Of a stretch of 54,973 nucleotides of DNA, positions 8,333 to 16,948 are shown one piece after another. Location of the stretch: the NCBI GenBank assembly GCA_024330215.1, contig JANDLU010000016.1, forward strand, positions 1 through 54,973, in the 5' to 3' direction. This stretch comes from Candidatus Gaiellasilicea maunaloa (lineage in GTDB: Bacteria; Actinomycetota; Thermoleophilia; Gaiellales; Gaiellaceae). A program made the position numbers and the translations under genes. How positions within the stretch are numbered: the first letter of the stretch is position 1; each line of letters starts with the position of its first letter. Under the pieces are notes generated by a model. That model had not been told where the DNA came from and searched no databases. It saw only the letters and a list, made by a program, of their open reading frames with translations.

Positions 8333-9595
8333 TCATCCCAGCAGCTTCTCGAACCGCTCCGTGTCGTCGAACGGGCCGATCACGGCGAGATGGAAGCCGG
8401 AGTCGAGGATCTCCTGCGCGACGCGCTGGATGTCTTCCGCGGTGACGGCGTCGAGCGCATCGAGCACGGCCTGCGGCTCCTCCGCCCGACCCTCGAGCAC
8501 CTCGCGGCGGAGCCCGAACATCACCTTCCCGTGCGGGCTCTCGAGCTGGAGCACGAAGCGGCCCTTCGAGAAGTTGCGGGCCTTCTCGAGCTCGTCGGCC
8601 GGCACCGGCTCCGAGGCGAGCAGCCGGAACTGCTCCACGATCGTGGTCACCGCGTCGTCGATCCGGTTGATGTCGACCCCGGACTGCGCGTAGAGCGAGC
8701 CGGTGTCCGTATAGGCGTGGTTGGTGCCGAAGACGTAGTAGGCGAGCCCGCGCCGCTCGCGCACCTCGGTGAAGAGCCGCGAGGACATGCCGCCGCCGAG
8801 CACCGTCGAGAGGAGCTGGAGCACATAGCGGTCGGGATCGGCGAGCGGGCGGCTGCGGACGCCGAGCACGAGATGCGCCTGATCGGACTCCTTGGAGTGG
8901 ACTCGCACGCGTGAGCCGTTCGTCGGGAGCGCGAACGGCGCCGGCGAGCCTGTCTCGCGCGGCTCCAGGCTGCCGAGCAAGTCCTCGAGCTTCGCCTCCA
9001 GCCCGTCCCCGATCCGGCCGCCGATCCCGACGACGATCCGGTCGGGCCGGTACCAGGAGTCGACGTAGTCGAGGAACGTCTGGCGCGTCGCTTCGCGCAC
9101 CGTCTCCTTGCGGCCGATGATGTCCCAGCCAAGCGGCTGGTCGCCATAGAGGAGCGAGTCGTACACGCCGCCGATGAAGTCGCGCGGCGTGTCGAAGTAC
9201 ATGTTCATCTCCTCGACGATCACGCCCTTCTCGCGCTCGATCTCGTCGGGGTCGAAGGTCGAGCGGCGGAGCATGTCGACGAGCACGTCGAGCGCCGTGT
9301 CGCGGGTCTCGGCCGCGCAGCGCACGTAGTAGCCCGTGTACTCCTTGCCGGTGAAGGCGTTGAACTCGCCGCCGATCGCGTCGATCTCGCCCGCGATGTC
9401 GCGCGCGGTCGGCCGCTGCTCGGTTCCCTTGAAGAACATGTGCTCGGCGAAGTGGGCGATCCCATTCGTCTCGCGGGTCTCGTAGCGCGAGCCCGCGGCG
9501 AGCATCACGATGCACGAGACCGACTGCGCCTGCGGCATCGGCGCGGTGAGGACGCGCAGGCCGTTCGACAGCGAATGCCTCTCGAAGACGCCCAT
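8333..9595 (-). CDS. M16 family zinc metalloprotease (processing-peptidase type)
   Basis: A 420-residue M16B peptidase resembling bacterial homologues of the mitochondrial processing peptidase beta subunit. The inverted zinc motif HxxEH is AHFAEHMFFKG (about residues 47-57), with the distal Glu in the following helix (VEEMNMYFDTP). The C-terminal half carries the partner-domain signature SSRLFTEVRERRGLAY. The length suits a two-domain monomer that would dimerise. The ATG at 9595 diverges from the SIS gene at 9621, with only 25 bp between them. A CTATAG palindrome (9607-9612) lies where both -10 elements would be expected. Confidence 0.93.
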   Translation of the reverse strand: MGVFERHSLSNGLRVLTAPMPQAQSVSCIVMLAAGSRYETRETNGIAHFAEHMFFKGTEQRPTARDIAGEIDAIGGEFNAFTGKEYTGYYVRCAAETRDTALDVLVDMLRRSTFDPDEIEREKGVIVEEMNMYFDTPRDFIGGVYDSLLYGDQPLGWDIIGRKETVREATRQTFLDYVDSWYRPDRIVVGIGGRIGDGLEAKLEDLLGSLEPRETGSPAPFALPTNGSRVRVHSKESDQAHLVLGVRSRPLADPDRYVLQLLSTVLGGGMSSRLFTEVRERRGLAYYVFGTNHAYTDTGSLYAQSGVDINRIDDAVTTIVEQFRLLASEPVPADELEKARNFSKGRFVLQLESPHGKVMFGLRREVLEGRAEEPQAVLDALDAVTAEDIQRVAQEILDSGFHLAVIGPFDDTERFEKLLG

Positions 9596-9620
9596 CGACG
9601 GCCATGCTATAGAGGCATCC

Positions 9621-10481
9621 GTGGCCGGCGAGAGGATGCGAGAGGCGGTTGCGGCACAGCCGGATTGGCTCGCGCAGGTTCCCGTCGAGCGACGTCTTCC
9701 GGCCGGTCGGGTCGTCCACGTGGGTTGCGGTACTTCCTTTCACGCGGCGCAGACCGCTGGCTTGTCGGTGCAGGCGCTCGAGGCCGTCCTGCGACCGCCG
9801 GAGGCCGAAGCGATGGTGCTCGTCAGCCACGAGGGCGAGACGAGGCTGACGCTCGAAGCGGCGCAGGCCTTCTCCGGCCCGAAATGGCTCGTGACCGGGA
9901 GGGCCGAAGGACCGATCGCCGAGCTCTGCGACGAGGTCGTCGTCTGCACGCCCGCGATCGAGCAGAGCTGGTGCCACACGGCGAGCTACACCTGCGCGGT
10001 CGCCACGATCGCGGCTCTTCACGGGGAGGACGTCTCGGCGCTGCCCGCTCGCGTCGCCGAGGTGCTGGCCGGAGAGCGGTTTCCGGTCACCGCGCACGAG
10101 CGCTTCGTCATCGCCGGCGCCGGCGCCGGCTGGCCGACCGCTCAGGAGGCTGCCCTGAAGCTGCGCGAAGGAGTCTTCGTCGCAGCGGAGGCGTGGGAGA
10201 CCGAGCAGCTCCTCCACGGGCCTCTCGCCGCGGTCGACGCGACCGTCCGCTGCTTCGTCCTCGAGGGCGAGGGCCGCGCCGCCGAGCGCGCGCGGCAGGC
10301 GGTCGCCGCGCTCGAGGAGATCGGCTGCGACGTCCTGCTCGTGTCGACCGAGCACCCGGTCGTCGACATCGTCCGCTTCCAGCTCCTCACGCTCGATCTC
10401 GCCGAGGAGCGCGGGGTCGACCCCGATCTGATCCGCCGCGACGACGAGCGCTGGAAGCGTGCGGCGGCCGCGCATGGCTGA
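9621..10481 (+). CDS. SIS-domain sugar-phosphate isomerase/deaminase-like protein
   Basis: A 286-residue protein with two SIS domains, like the isomerase half of GlmS without the glutaminase half. The first sugar-phosphate-binding loop is VGCGTSFHAAQTA and the Ser-rich loop is VSHEGETRLT. The second domain contains GAGAGWPTAQEAALKLREG and a substrate loop EAWETEQLLHGPLA. It could act as a glucosamine- or fructosamine-phosphate isomerase/deglycase. The GTG at 9621 lies 7 nt after TATAGA; the ATG at 9636 is an alternative start. The gene overlaps the GH13 gene by 8 nt, suggesting shared sugar metabolism. Confidence 0.8.
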   Translation: MAGERMREAVAAQPDWLAQVPVERRLPAGRVVHVGCGTSFHAAQTAGLSVQALEAVLRPPEAEAMVLVSHEGETRLTLEAAQAFSGPKWLVTGRAEGPIAELCDEVVVCTPAIEQSWCHTASYTCAVATIAALHGEDVSALPARVAEVLAGERFPVTAHERFVIAGAGAGWPTAQEAALKLREGVFVAAEAWETEQLLHGPLAAVDATVRCFVLEGEGRAAERARQAVAALEEIGCDVLLVSTEHPVVDIVRFQLLTLDLAEERGVDPDLIRRDDERWKRAAAAHG

Positions 10482-11985
10482 ACGGCGGTGGTGGCGCGAG
10501 GGCGTCCTCTACCAGATCTATCCGCGCTCCTTCGCCGACTCGAACGGCGACGGGATCGGTGACCTGTGCGGCGTCATCGATCGTCTCGACCATCTCGAAT
10601 GGCTCGGTATCGACGGGATCTGGCTGAGCCCGATCCATCCCTCGCCGAACGAGGACTGGGGCTACGACGTGAGCGACTACCTCGGCGTCCACCCCGAGCT
10701 CGGCACGCTCGACGATGTCGACGAGCTCGTCGCGGAAGCGGGCCGGCGTGGAATCCGCGTCCTGCTCGACCTCGTTCCGAACCACACGTCCGACCGCCAT
10801 CCGTGGTTCCGCGAGCGGCCTGAGCTCTACGTCTGGGCGGATGCGCCGCCGAACAACTGGCGCAGCGTCTTCGATCGCAGGCCGTCGTGGACGCTCGACG
10901 GCGAGCGCGGCCGCTATTACCTGCACACCTTCGCGGGCGGGCAGCCCGACCTCGACTGGCGCAACCCCGAGGTGCCCGCGGAGTTCGAGCGCATCCTCCG
11001 TTTCTGGCTCGACCGAGGCGTCGCAGGCTTCCGGCTCGACGTCGTCAACGTGCTCTACAAGGATTCCGAGCTGCGCGACGAGCCGCCCGCGCGACCGGAG
11101 GATCCGCCGCTCCTGCGCGAGCTCGGGATGCGGCGAATCCACTCGATGAACCAGCCCGAGATCCACGATCTGTTGCAGGACTGGCGCCGGCTCTGCGAGG
11201 AGTACGAGCCGCCGCGGATCCTGGTCGGCGAGGTCTATGCGTTCCAGGTGCCGCACTGGGCGAGCTACTACGGGAACGGCGACGATCAGCTCCACCTCTC
11301 GTTCAACTTCCAGCTCATGTACAACCCGCTCGTCGCGGCGAAGCTGAGTGCCGTCGTCGCGGAGGTCGAGCACGAGCTGCCCGCCGGCGCCTGGCCGTGC
11401 TGGGCGGGGTCGAACCACGACGGCGGCAGGCTCGCGAGCAGGTGGGCGCGCGGCGACGAGCGCCTTTCCCGCTGCGGCCTCATGATCCTGCTCGGGCTTC
11501 GCGGAACGCCGTTTCTGTACTATGGCGACGAGCTCGGGTTGCTCGACGGGGAGGTGCCGCCCGACCGGCGGCTCGACCGCGCCGAGCCGGGACGGGACGC
11601 TGGGCGCACGCCGATGCCCTGGAGTCGGGCAGGCGATTGGCGCGATCCGTGGCTGCCGCTCGTGGACACGTCGCGCAATGTCGCCGATCAGCGCGTCGAC
11701 GCAGACTCGACGCTTCACTTCACGCGCGAGCTGATCGCTCTGCGACGCCGGCTGCCCGACCTACGTGTCGGTTCCTATCGCGAGCTCGAGTCGCCGGAGG
11801 ACGTCTGGGCCTGGCGGCGCGGCGAAGGTTGCGTCGTCGCGGTCAACCTGGGAGTGGAGGAGGCGCGTCTCGAGGTCGAGGGCCGGATCGAGCTCTCGAC
11901 GGATCCTGAGCGTGGGGGCGAGTCGTTCGCCGGACACCTCGCGGCCGGGGAGGGAGTGATTCTCGCCGGCGATCCGAGCAAGTAA
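10474..11985 (+). CDS. GH13 alpha-glucosidase / oligo-glucosidase
   Basis: A 503-residue alpha-amylase superfamily enzyme without signal peptide, thus cytoplasmic. It opens with the GH13 barrel start (WWREGVLYQIYPRSFADSNGDG) and LLDLVPNHTSD. The nucleophile Asp is in GFRLDVVNVL, the acid/base Glu in ILVGEVYAF, and the third Asp in GSNHDGGRLASRW. The GDLCG and EDWGYDVSDY signatures are typical of the oligo-1,6-glucosidase/alpha-glucosidase subfamily. The ATG at 10474 overlaps the SIS gene by 8 nt. The exact linkage specificity (maltose, isomaltose, trehalose-related) is not resolved. Confidence 0.9.
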   Translation: MAERRWWREGVLYQIYPRSFADSNGDGIGDLCGVIDRLDHLEWLGIDGIWLSPIHPSPNEDWGYDVSDYLGVHPELGTLDDVDELVAEAGRRGIRVLLDLVPNHTSDRHPWFRERPELYVWADAPPNNWRSVFDRRPSWTLDGERGRYYLHTFAGGQPDLDWRNPEVPAEFERILRFWLDRGVAGFRLDVVNVLYKDSELRDEPPARPEDPPLLRELGMRRIHSMNQPEIHDLLQDWRRLCEEYEPPRILVGEVYAFQVPHWASYYGNGDDQLHLSFNFQLMYNPLVAAKLSAVVAEVEHELPAGAWPCWAGSNHDGGRLASRWARGDERLSRCGLMILLGLRGTPFLYYGDELGLLDGEVPPDRRLDRAEPGRDAGRTPMPWSRAGDWRDPWLPLVDTSRNVADQRVDADSTLHFTRELIALRRRLPDLRVGSYRELESPEDVWAWRRGEGCVVAVNLGVEEARLEVEGRIELSTDPERGGESFAGHLAAGEGVILAGDPSK

Positions 11986-12017
11986 CGATCTCCTCAAGCA
12001 ACGACCCGTTGCGGCCG

Positions 12018-14021
12018 ATGACCGCTCCGATGAGATCGCTCAAGCTGATGCTGCTCGTCGCGGCGATCGCACTCGTCCCGCTCACCCTCGGCGTCGTCCT
12101 GCTCGACCAGCGGGAGCAGGCACAGCGCGAGCAGGATCGCGCCCTCGAGACGGAGGTCGGCTCGGCGATCGCCCGGCTGCGGGACAGCTTCGCCGAGACG
12201 CGCGCCACCGTCCTGATCACGGCTCACAATCCCGTCTTCCGCGATTTCTACCGTCGCGGCGGCGACCGCTACGAGACGATCGTCTCCGAGGGGCCGATCA
12301 TGGATCGGGTCAACGGGGCCTTGCTCTACCTGACCCACCTCTATCCCTCGAGCCTCGTCCAGGCGTCGTTCGTGGACGGCTCCGGCGCCGAGAACGCGCG
12401 CGTCGTTCGCGGCACCCGGGAGGCGCCGCACGTCCTTGCCGACGACGTCTCGAGCCAGCCCTTCTTCCGTCCGGCCCTCGCGGTGCGGCCGGGCGTTGTG
12501 TACGAGTCCCAACCGCATCTCTCCCGCGATGCCGGTGAATGGGTCGTCTCGTATTCGACGCTGGTGCCGCGACGCGCGGGCGCGGCGCTCGTCCATGTTG
12601 AGCATCGGGTCGAGAGCCTGCGTCTCGCCACCGTGCCGCACGATCCGCGCTTCCAGATCGTCGTCGTCGACCGCGGCACGGGTCGCGTCGTCCTCGACAG
12701 CCGTAAGCCCCAGTACACCGGCTCCGAGCTCGGGGTGCCGCTCGACCGGCGCTTCGCCGATTCGGCACTCGCGGGCGGCGACGGCGTCCGGGATCTCGGC
12801 GACCTGCGGATCGCCTCGCGCAGCCTCGGTCGTCACGCGGGGTCCGCCAACGATTTCATGGTCGTGGCCGTCGAGCCGCGGGTCGGCGCCGCGAGCCTCC
12901 TCGGACTGAGCTCGCTCCCGATCGCGCTCGCGCTGCTCGGAGTCGTCGGTGTCGGCGCGGCGATGAGCCGTCGGTGGGCACGAACGAGCACGGCGGCAGA
13001 GACGGATTCGCTGACGGGTCTCGGCAACAGGCGCAAGCTCGAGGCGGACGTCCTGCGGCTCGTGGACGCCGCCACCCCGGAGCGGCCTCTTGCGATCTGC
13101 GTCTACGACCTCGACGGCTTCAAGTCCTATAACGACACGTTTGGACATCCGGCCGGGGACGTCTTACTCGCGAGGCTCGGTGCCCGCCTGCAGGCCGTGG
13201 TCGGGGAGCGCGGCTACACCTACCGGCTCGGAGGTGACGAGTTCTGCGTCGTCGCCGACGCCGACGAGGTCTCGGTGCGCGAGCTCGAGGCGGTCACGTC
13301 CGCTGCGCTTGCGGAGCACGGCGACGGCTTCGCGGTCACGACAGCGTGCGGGCGCGTGCTCGCGCCGCTCGAAGGGAACGATCATCGGGAGCTTCTCCGG
13401 CTCGCCGATCAGCGGCTCTACGCGGCCAAGCGGAACAGCCGCTTCGGCGTCGGCAGGCAGGCCGCCGACGTGCTGTTGAGGGCGCTGCAGGAGCGACACC
13501 CGGACCTGCACACACATCTGCGGGACGTCGCGGAGCTCGCGGGCGAGGTGGCCGTCCGGCTCGGGATGGGGAGCGTCGAGGTCGATTGCGTCCGTCAGGC
13601 CGGTGCCTTGCACGACCTCGGCAAGATGGCGATCCCGGACGCGATCCTCTCCAAGCCGGGCACCCTCGATCCCGAGGAATGGACGTTCGTGCAGCAGCAT
13701 CCATTGATCGGCGAGCGGATCCTCGCCGCGGCGCCCGCGCTCGCCGAGGTCGCCCGGCTCGTCCGCTCGAGTCACGAGCGCTGGGACGGGCTCGGGTATC
13801 CCGACACGCTCGCCCGGGACGAGATCCCGCTCGGCGCGCGGATCATCGCCGTCTGCGACGCCTTCGAGGCGATGTCGACGAAGCGGCCCTATCGCTTCCC
13901 GGTGAGCGAGCAGCGGGCACTCGCAGAGCTCCGGCGGTGCGCGGGCACGCAGTTCGACCCGGGCGTCGTCGAGGCGTTCTGCGCCGTCCTCGCCGAGCGC
14001 GGGATCGCGCTCGTCGCCTAG
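12018..14021 (+). CDS. Membrane sensor with GGDEF and HD-GYP domains (c-di-GMP turnover)
   Basis: A 667-residue protein with one N-terminal membrane segment (LKLMLLVAAIALVPLTLGVVLL), an extracytoplasmic sensor region of about 260 residues and a second membrane segment (LGLSSLPIALALLGVVGVGAA). A GGDEF domain follows with an intact RLGGDEF signature (about residue 405), then an HD-GYP domain with HDLGKMAIPDAILSKPG, HPLIGERIL and HERWDGLGYPD. All key catalytic residues for both synthesis and hydrolysis of cyclic-di-GMP appear present, so the output is probably switched by the sensor. ATG 12018 was chosen; ATG 12030 is also plausible. It lies just after the GH13 gene. Confidence 0.92.
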   Translation: MTAPMRSLKLMLLVAAIALVPLTLGVVLLDQREQAQREQDRALETEVGSAIARLRDSFAETRATVLITAHNPVFRDFYRRGGDRYETIVSEGPIMDRVNGALLYLTHLYPSSLVQASFVDGSGAENARVVRGTREAPHVLADDVSSQPFFRPALAVRPGVVYESQPHLSRDAGEWVVSYSTLVPRRAGAALVHVEHRVESLRLATVPHDPRFQIVVVDRGTGRVVLDSRKPQYTGSELGVPLDRRFADSALAGGDGVRDLGDLRIASRSLGRHAGSANDFMVVAVEPRVGAASLLGLSSLPIALALLGVVGVGAAMSRRWARTSTAAETDSLTGLGNRRKLEADVLRLVDAATPERPLAICVYDLDGFKSYNDTFGHPAGDVLLARLGARLQAVVGERGYTYRLGGDEFCVVADADEVSVRELEAVTSAALAEHGDGFAVTTACGRVLAPLEGNDHRELLRLADQRLYAAKRNSRFGVGRQAADVLLRALQERHPDLHTHLRDVAELAGEVAVRLGMGSVEVDCVRQAGALHDLGKMAIPDAILSKPGTLDPEEWTFVQQHPLIGERILAAAPALAEVARLVRSSHERWDGLGYPDTLARDEIPLGARIIAVCDAFEAMSTKRPYRFPVSEQRALAELRRCAGTQFDPGVVEAFCAVLAERGIALVA

Positions 14022-14029
14022 CCTCCCAG

Positions 14030-14101
14030 CGAGGGACAGTCCCTCGGACACGTCCGTTCGAGCGACGTCTTCTTGGGACATGTACGAGGGTCTGTCCCTC
14101 G
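14030..14101. repeat. GGACAGTCC-type nested inverted repeat between convergent genes
   Basis: The outer arms CGAGGGACAG (14030-14039) and CTGTCCCTCG (14092-14101) are perfect reverse complements. Inside are GAGGGACAGTCCCTC and CGGACACGTCCG (14045-14056), each self-complementary. This fills the gap between two converging genes and may act as a bidirectional terminator or belong to a REP-like family. Confidence 0.6.
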
Positions 14102-14106
14102 GTTTC

Positions 14107-14844
14107 TTACCGCTCGATCTGCGAGCCGCCGACGATCGCGTCCCGGCCGTCCGGATAGCGCACCCACGCCTTGTGTGTGCCGTCGTAGTCGGGGCCGAAG
14201 AGAATCAGCGTCGCCTCTTGCCCTCGGACGCGGCACGGCTCGTCGCCCTCGGGGTCGAGCCCGCGCCAGATCCGGATGAACGGATTCTGCTCCGATTCGG
14301 CGCCGACCGTCGAGGGGAGCGTGTGTCCCGGATGGATCCGGGTCTCGGGCGGGAGGGACATCAGCCGCTCCATGATCGAGTGGTACTGGTCTGCGTAGCC
14401 GTTCGACCCGCCGCCGACCGTGCCGCCGACCGTGCCCTTGAAGAGGCAGTCAGCCGTGAGGCAGTCGGTGCCGTTCACGAGCAGCGCGTAGTGGTCGAGG
14501 CAGTGGCCGGGCGTCGCCAGCGCTCGGATCTCGAGAGACCCCGAGTGGAGGACGTCGCCGTCGGCGAAGGTCTCGTCGAGCCGGACGCCGGCAGCGGCGG
14601 TCAGCGAGCTCCCGACGACCGGCACGCCGAAGCGCTTCGCGAGCCCGCCCACGTCCACCACGTGATCGGCGTGATGGTGCGTGACGAGCACGTGCGTGAT
14701 CGTCAGCCCGCGCGCCTCGACCTGCTCGAGCAGCGGCTCCTCGACCCCGTTCGAGTCGACGAGCACGCCGTGCCCACCGTCCTCGCCGGCGACGAGATAG
14801 GCGTTCGACGTCCATTGCGGATGCTCGGCGCGCTCTAGGATCAC
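14107..14844 (-). CDS. MBL-fold metallo-hydrolase (glyoxalase II-like)
   Basis: A 245-residue metallo-beta-lactamase-fold hydrolase. The dinuclear metal motif is THHHADH, followed by ATPGHCLDHYAL and TADCLFKGTVGG, and the C-terminal His is in IHPGHTLPS. The GTG at 14844 lies 8 nt after the stop of the alcohol dehydrogenase gene, and the two are surely cotranscribed. Pairing of this dehydrogenase family with an MBL hydrolase suggests a thiol-dependent formaldehyde route, with oxidation of the hydroxymethyl-thiol adduct and hydrolysis of the formyl-thiol ester. That role is inference from context. Confidence 0.85.
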   Translation of the reverse strand: MILERAEHPQWTSNAYLVAGEDGGHGVLVDSNGVEEPLLEQVEARGLTITHVLVTHHHADHVVDVGGLAKRFGVPVVGSSLTAAAGVRLDETFADGDVLHSGSLEIRALATPGHCLDHYALLVNGTDCLTADCLFKGTVGGTVGGGSNGYADQYHSIMERLMSLPPETRIHPGHTLPSTVGAESEQNPFIRIWRGLDPEGDEPCRVRGQEATLILFGPDYDGTHKAWVRYPDGRDAIVGGSQIER

Positions 14845-14852
14845 TGGAGCTC

Positions 14853-15956
14853 TCAGAAGGAGATCACGCTCCTGATCCCGTCCTGGGCCTCCATCAGCTC
14901 GAAGCCGCGGTTGACCTCGTCGAGGGTCAGCCGATGCGAGACGAACGACTCGACGTCGATCTCGCCTGCGAGCCACCGCTCCACCAGCTGCGGCACCTGA
15001 TCCCGTCCCTTGACGCCGCCGAACGACGAGCCGGCGACGCGCCGACCTGTGATCAGGAAGCGCGGCACGATCTCCAATGTCTCGCCCTTGCCGGCGACGC
15101 CCGCGACCGTGCAGAGACCCCAGCCCATCCGCGCCGACTCGACGGCCTGTCGCATCACGGCGACGTTACCGGTCGCCTCGAAGGTGTAGTCGGCGCCGAA
15201 CCCGCCCGTCAGCTCGACGATCCGCTCGACCGTGTCGAACCCGCCCACGACGGTCTCGGTCGCGCCGTGCCGGGCCGCGAGCCCGAGCCGCTCCTCGGAC
15301 AGGTCGACGCAGATGATCCGTTCCGCGCCCTGGAGGCGGCAGCCGATCACCGCGCCGAGCCCGACCAGCCCGGCGCCGAAGACGACGCACGTCGAGCCGG
15401 GTTCGACCTTGGCGGTGTTGATCGCTGCCCCGAGCCCGGTCGAGAGCCCGCACGCGAACAGGCACGCCCCCTCGAGCGGCGCCTCCGGCGAGACCTTCGC
15501 GAGCGCGATCTCGGGCATGACGGTGTACTCGGCGAACGTGGACGTGCCCATGAAGTGCCGGATCGCCTCGCCCCCACGCGAGAGTCGGGCCGTTCCGTCC
15601 GGCAGGTAGCCCCGGTTCTGCTGCTCGCGGATCGCGAGGCAGAGGTTCGTCTGGTTGCTCTCGCAGTGGATGCACTCGCGGCATTGAGGCGAGAAGAGCG
15701 TGACGACGTGATCGCCCTCTTCGAGCGAGGAGACGCCCTCGCCGATCCGCTCGACGACGCCCGCGCCCTCGTGGCCAAGGACGGTTGGGGCGTAGCCCGA
15801 CGGATCGGCGCCCGAGGCGGTATAGAGGTCGGTGTGGCAGACGCCGCACGCGACGAGCCGGACGAGCACCTCGCCGGACTTCGGCTCTGCCAGCTCGAGC
15901 TCCTGAATCGTGAGCGGCGCTCCGAACTCCTCCAGGACGGCGGCCTTGATCCTCAC
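14853..15956 (-). CDS. Zinc-dependent alcohol dehydrogenase, S-(hydroxymethyl)mycothiol dehydrogenase-like
   Basis: A 367-residue class III-type medium-chain dehydrogenase. Catalytic zinc ligands lie in ACGVCHTD and GHEGAGVVE. The structural zinc cluster is CRECIHCESNQTNLC, and the NAD-binding loop is FGAGLVGLGAVIG, followed by VDLSEERL. The best fit is a thiol-dependent formaldehyde or S-nitrosothiol reductase (MscR/AdhE2 type in actinobacteria). The GTG start at 15956 overlaps the stop of the upstream epimerase gene (GTGA). An MBL hydrolase follows. Whether the organism uses mycothiol cannot be seen here. Confidence 0.88.
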   Translation of the reverse strand: MRIKAAVLEEFGAPLTIQELELAEPKSGEVLVRLVACGVCHTDLYTASGADPSGYAPTVLGHEGAGVVERIGEGVSSLEEGDHVVTLFSPQCRECIHCESNQTNLCLAIREQQNRGYLPDGTARLSRGGEAIRHFMGTSTFAEYTVMPEIALAKVSPEAPLEGACLFACGLSTGLGAAINTAKVEPGSTCVVFGAGLVGLGAVIGCRLQGAERIICVDLSEERLGLAARHGATETVVGGFDTVERIVELTGGFGADYTFEATGNVAVMRQAVESARMGWGLCTVAGVAGKGETLEIVPRFLITGRRVAGSSFGGVKGRDQVPQLVERWLAGEIDVESFVSHRLTLDEVNRGFELMEAQDGIRSVISF

Positions 15957-16948
15957 GTCGTACGTCCGTGCCAGGCGGCGAGCAGCTTGGCCTCGTGCTC
16001 GGGCGTCAGGCCGACGCCGTCAGCTTGCGGCTCGGTGCGGGCGGCGGCCCAGGCGAGGGTGTCGCGTACCGTCGCCTCGACCGGCCTGAACACGAGCCCG
16101 GCGGCAAGCGCCCGCGAGGCATCTGCCTCCTGCATGTGGGCGAAGTCGTCGCCCTCGGGGATCCAGAGCGGGAGCTCCATCCACGCGCCGACCTCGTGCT
16201 CGACGAGGAATGCATCGTCGACCCAGGTGAGCCGACCGTCGACGGCCGCTACTCGCAGACAGATCTCGAGCACCTCGCCGGCCGTCGTCGCGGGCAACGG
16301 ACCGGTCGCGTTGAAGACGCCGGCCGTTCGTTGCTCTGCCAGGCGTACGAGCCACGCGCCCAGATCGCGCGCATCGACGAACTGCCACTGCCGGTCGGGG
16401 TCGCCGGGCGCGAGGATCTCTCCGCCCCTCGCAGCGCGGACAGGCCAGTAGGTGAACCGATCGGTCGGATCGTGCGGGCCGACGATCAGGCCGGCGCGGA
16501 CGTGCGCAGCGCGGCCCGGGAAGATCCCTTCGACCGTCCGCTCGCAGAACGCCTTCAGGCCGCCATACGCCTCGGCGATGCTCTCCGTCGCTGGATCCTC
16601 CAACTCGACGACGCTCGCGGTCTCGTCGAAACCGGGCGCGAGGGGCGGCTCGTAGACCGAGACGCTCGAGACGAAGACGTAGTGCCCGACCGCGTCCGCG
16701 AGCAGGCTCGCCGAGGCGCCGACTACCCGGGGGAGATAACCGGAAGGATCGACCACCGCGTCCCATTCCCGCCCTTGGAGTGCGGCGAGATCCCCGTCGC
16801 GGTCGCCGCGCAGCTTCTCGGCCTCGGGAAAGAGCTCGGCGTTCGTCTCGCCCCGGTTGAAGAGCGTCAGCTCGTGCCCCCGCGCGAGCGCCCCTTCGGC
16901 GACGGCCCGCCCGAGGAACCTCGTCCCGCCGAGGACGAGGAGCCTCAG
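15953..16948 (-). CDS. NAD-dependent epimerase/dehydratase (extended SDR), apparent CTG start
   Basis: A 331-residue Rossmann protein beginning LRLLVLGGTRFLGRAVAEG, with the extended-SDR YxxxK motif as AYGGLKAFCE and a downstream VFVSSVSVYEPP segment. Such proteins act on nucleotide sugars or related substrates. The Rossmann strand starts directly after the stop of the aminotransferase gene. No ATG, GTG or TTG is available in frame upstream. A CTG at 16948-16946 forms CTGA with that stop and has AGGAGA just upstream, so a coupled CTG start is likely. Loss of a few bases is the alternative explanation. Confidence 0.85.
   Translation of the reverse strand: MRLLVLGGTRFLGRAVAEGALARGHELTLFNRGETNAELFPEAEKLRGDRDGDLAALQGREWDAVVDPSGYLPRVVGASASLLADAVGHYVFVSSVSVYEPPLAPGFDETASVVELEDPATESIAEAYGGLKAFCERTVEGIFPGRAAHVRAGLIVGPHDPTDRFTYWPVRAARGGEILAPGDPDRQWQFVDARDLGAWLVRLAEQRTAGVFNATGPLPATTAGEVLEICLRVAAVDGRLTWVDDAFLVEHEVGAWMELPLWIPEGDDFAHMQEADASRALAAGLVFRPVEATVRDTLAWAAARTEPQADGVGLTPEHEAKLLAAWHGRTT

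Noticed and set aside
7824-10475. 883-codon open frame on the minus strand covering the M16 protease, SIS and following genes
   Set aside because: It is a low-stop shadow frame of GC-rich coding DNA. The M16 and SIS proteins in other frames have clear family motifs, and this frame has none.
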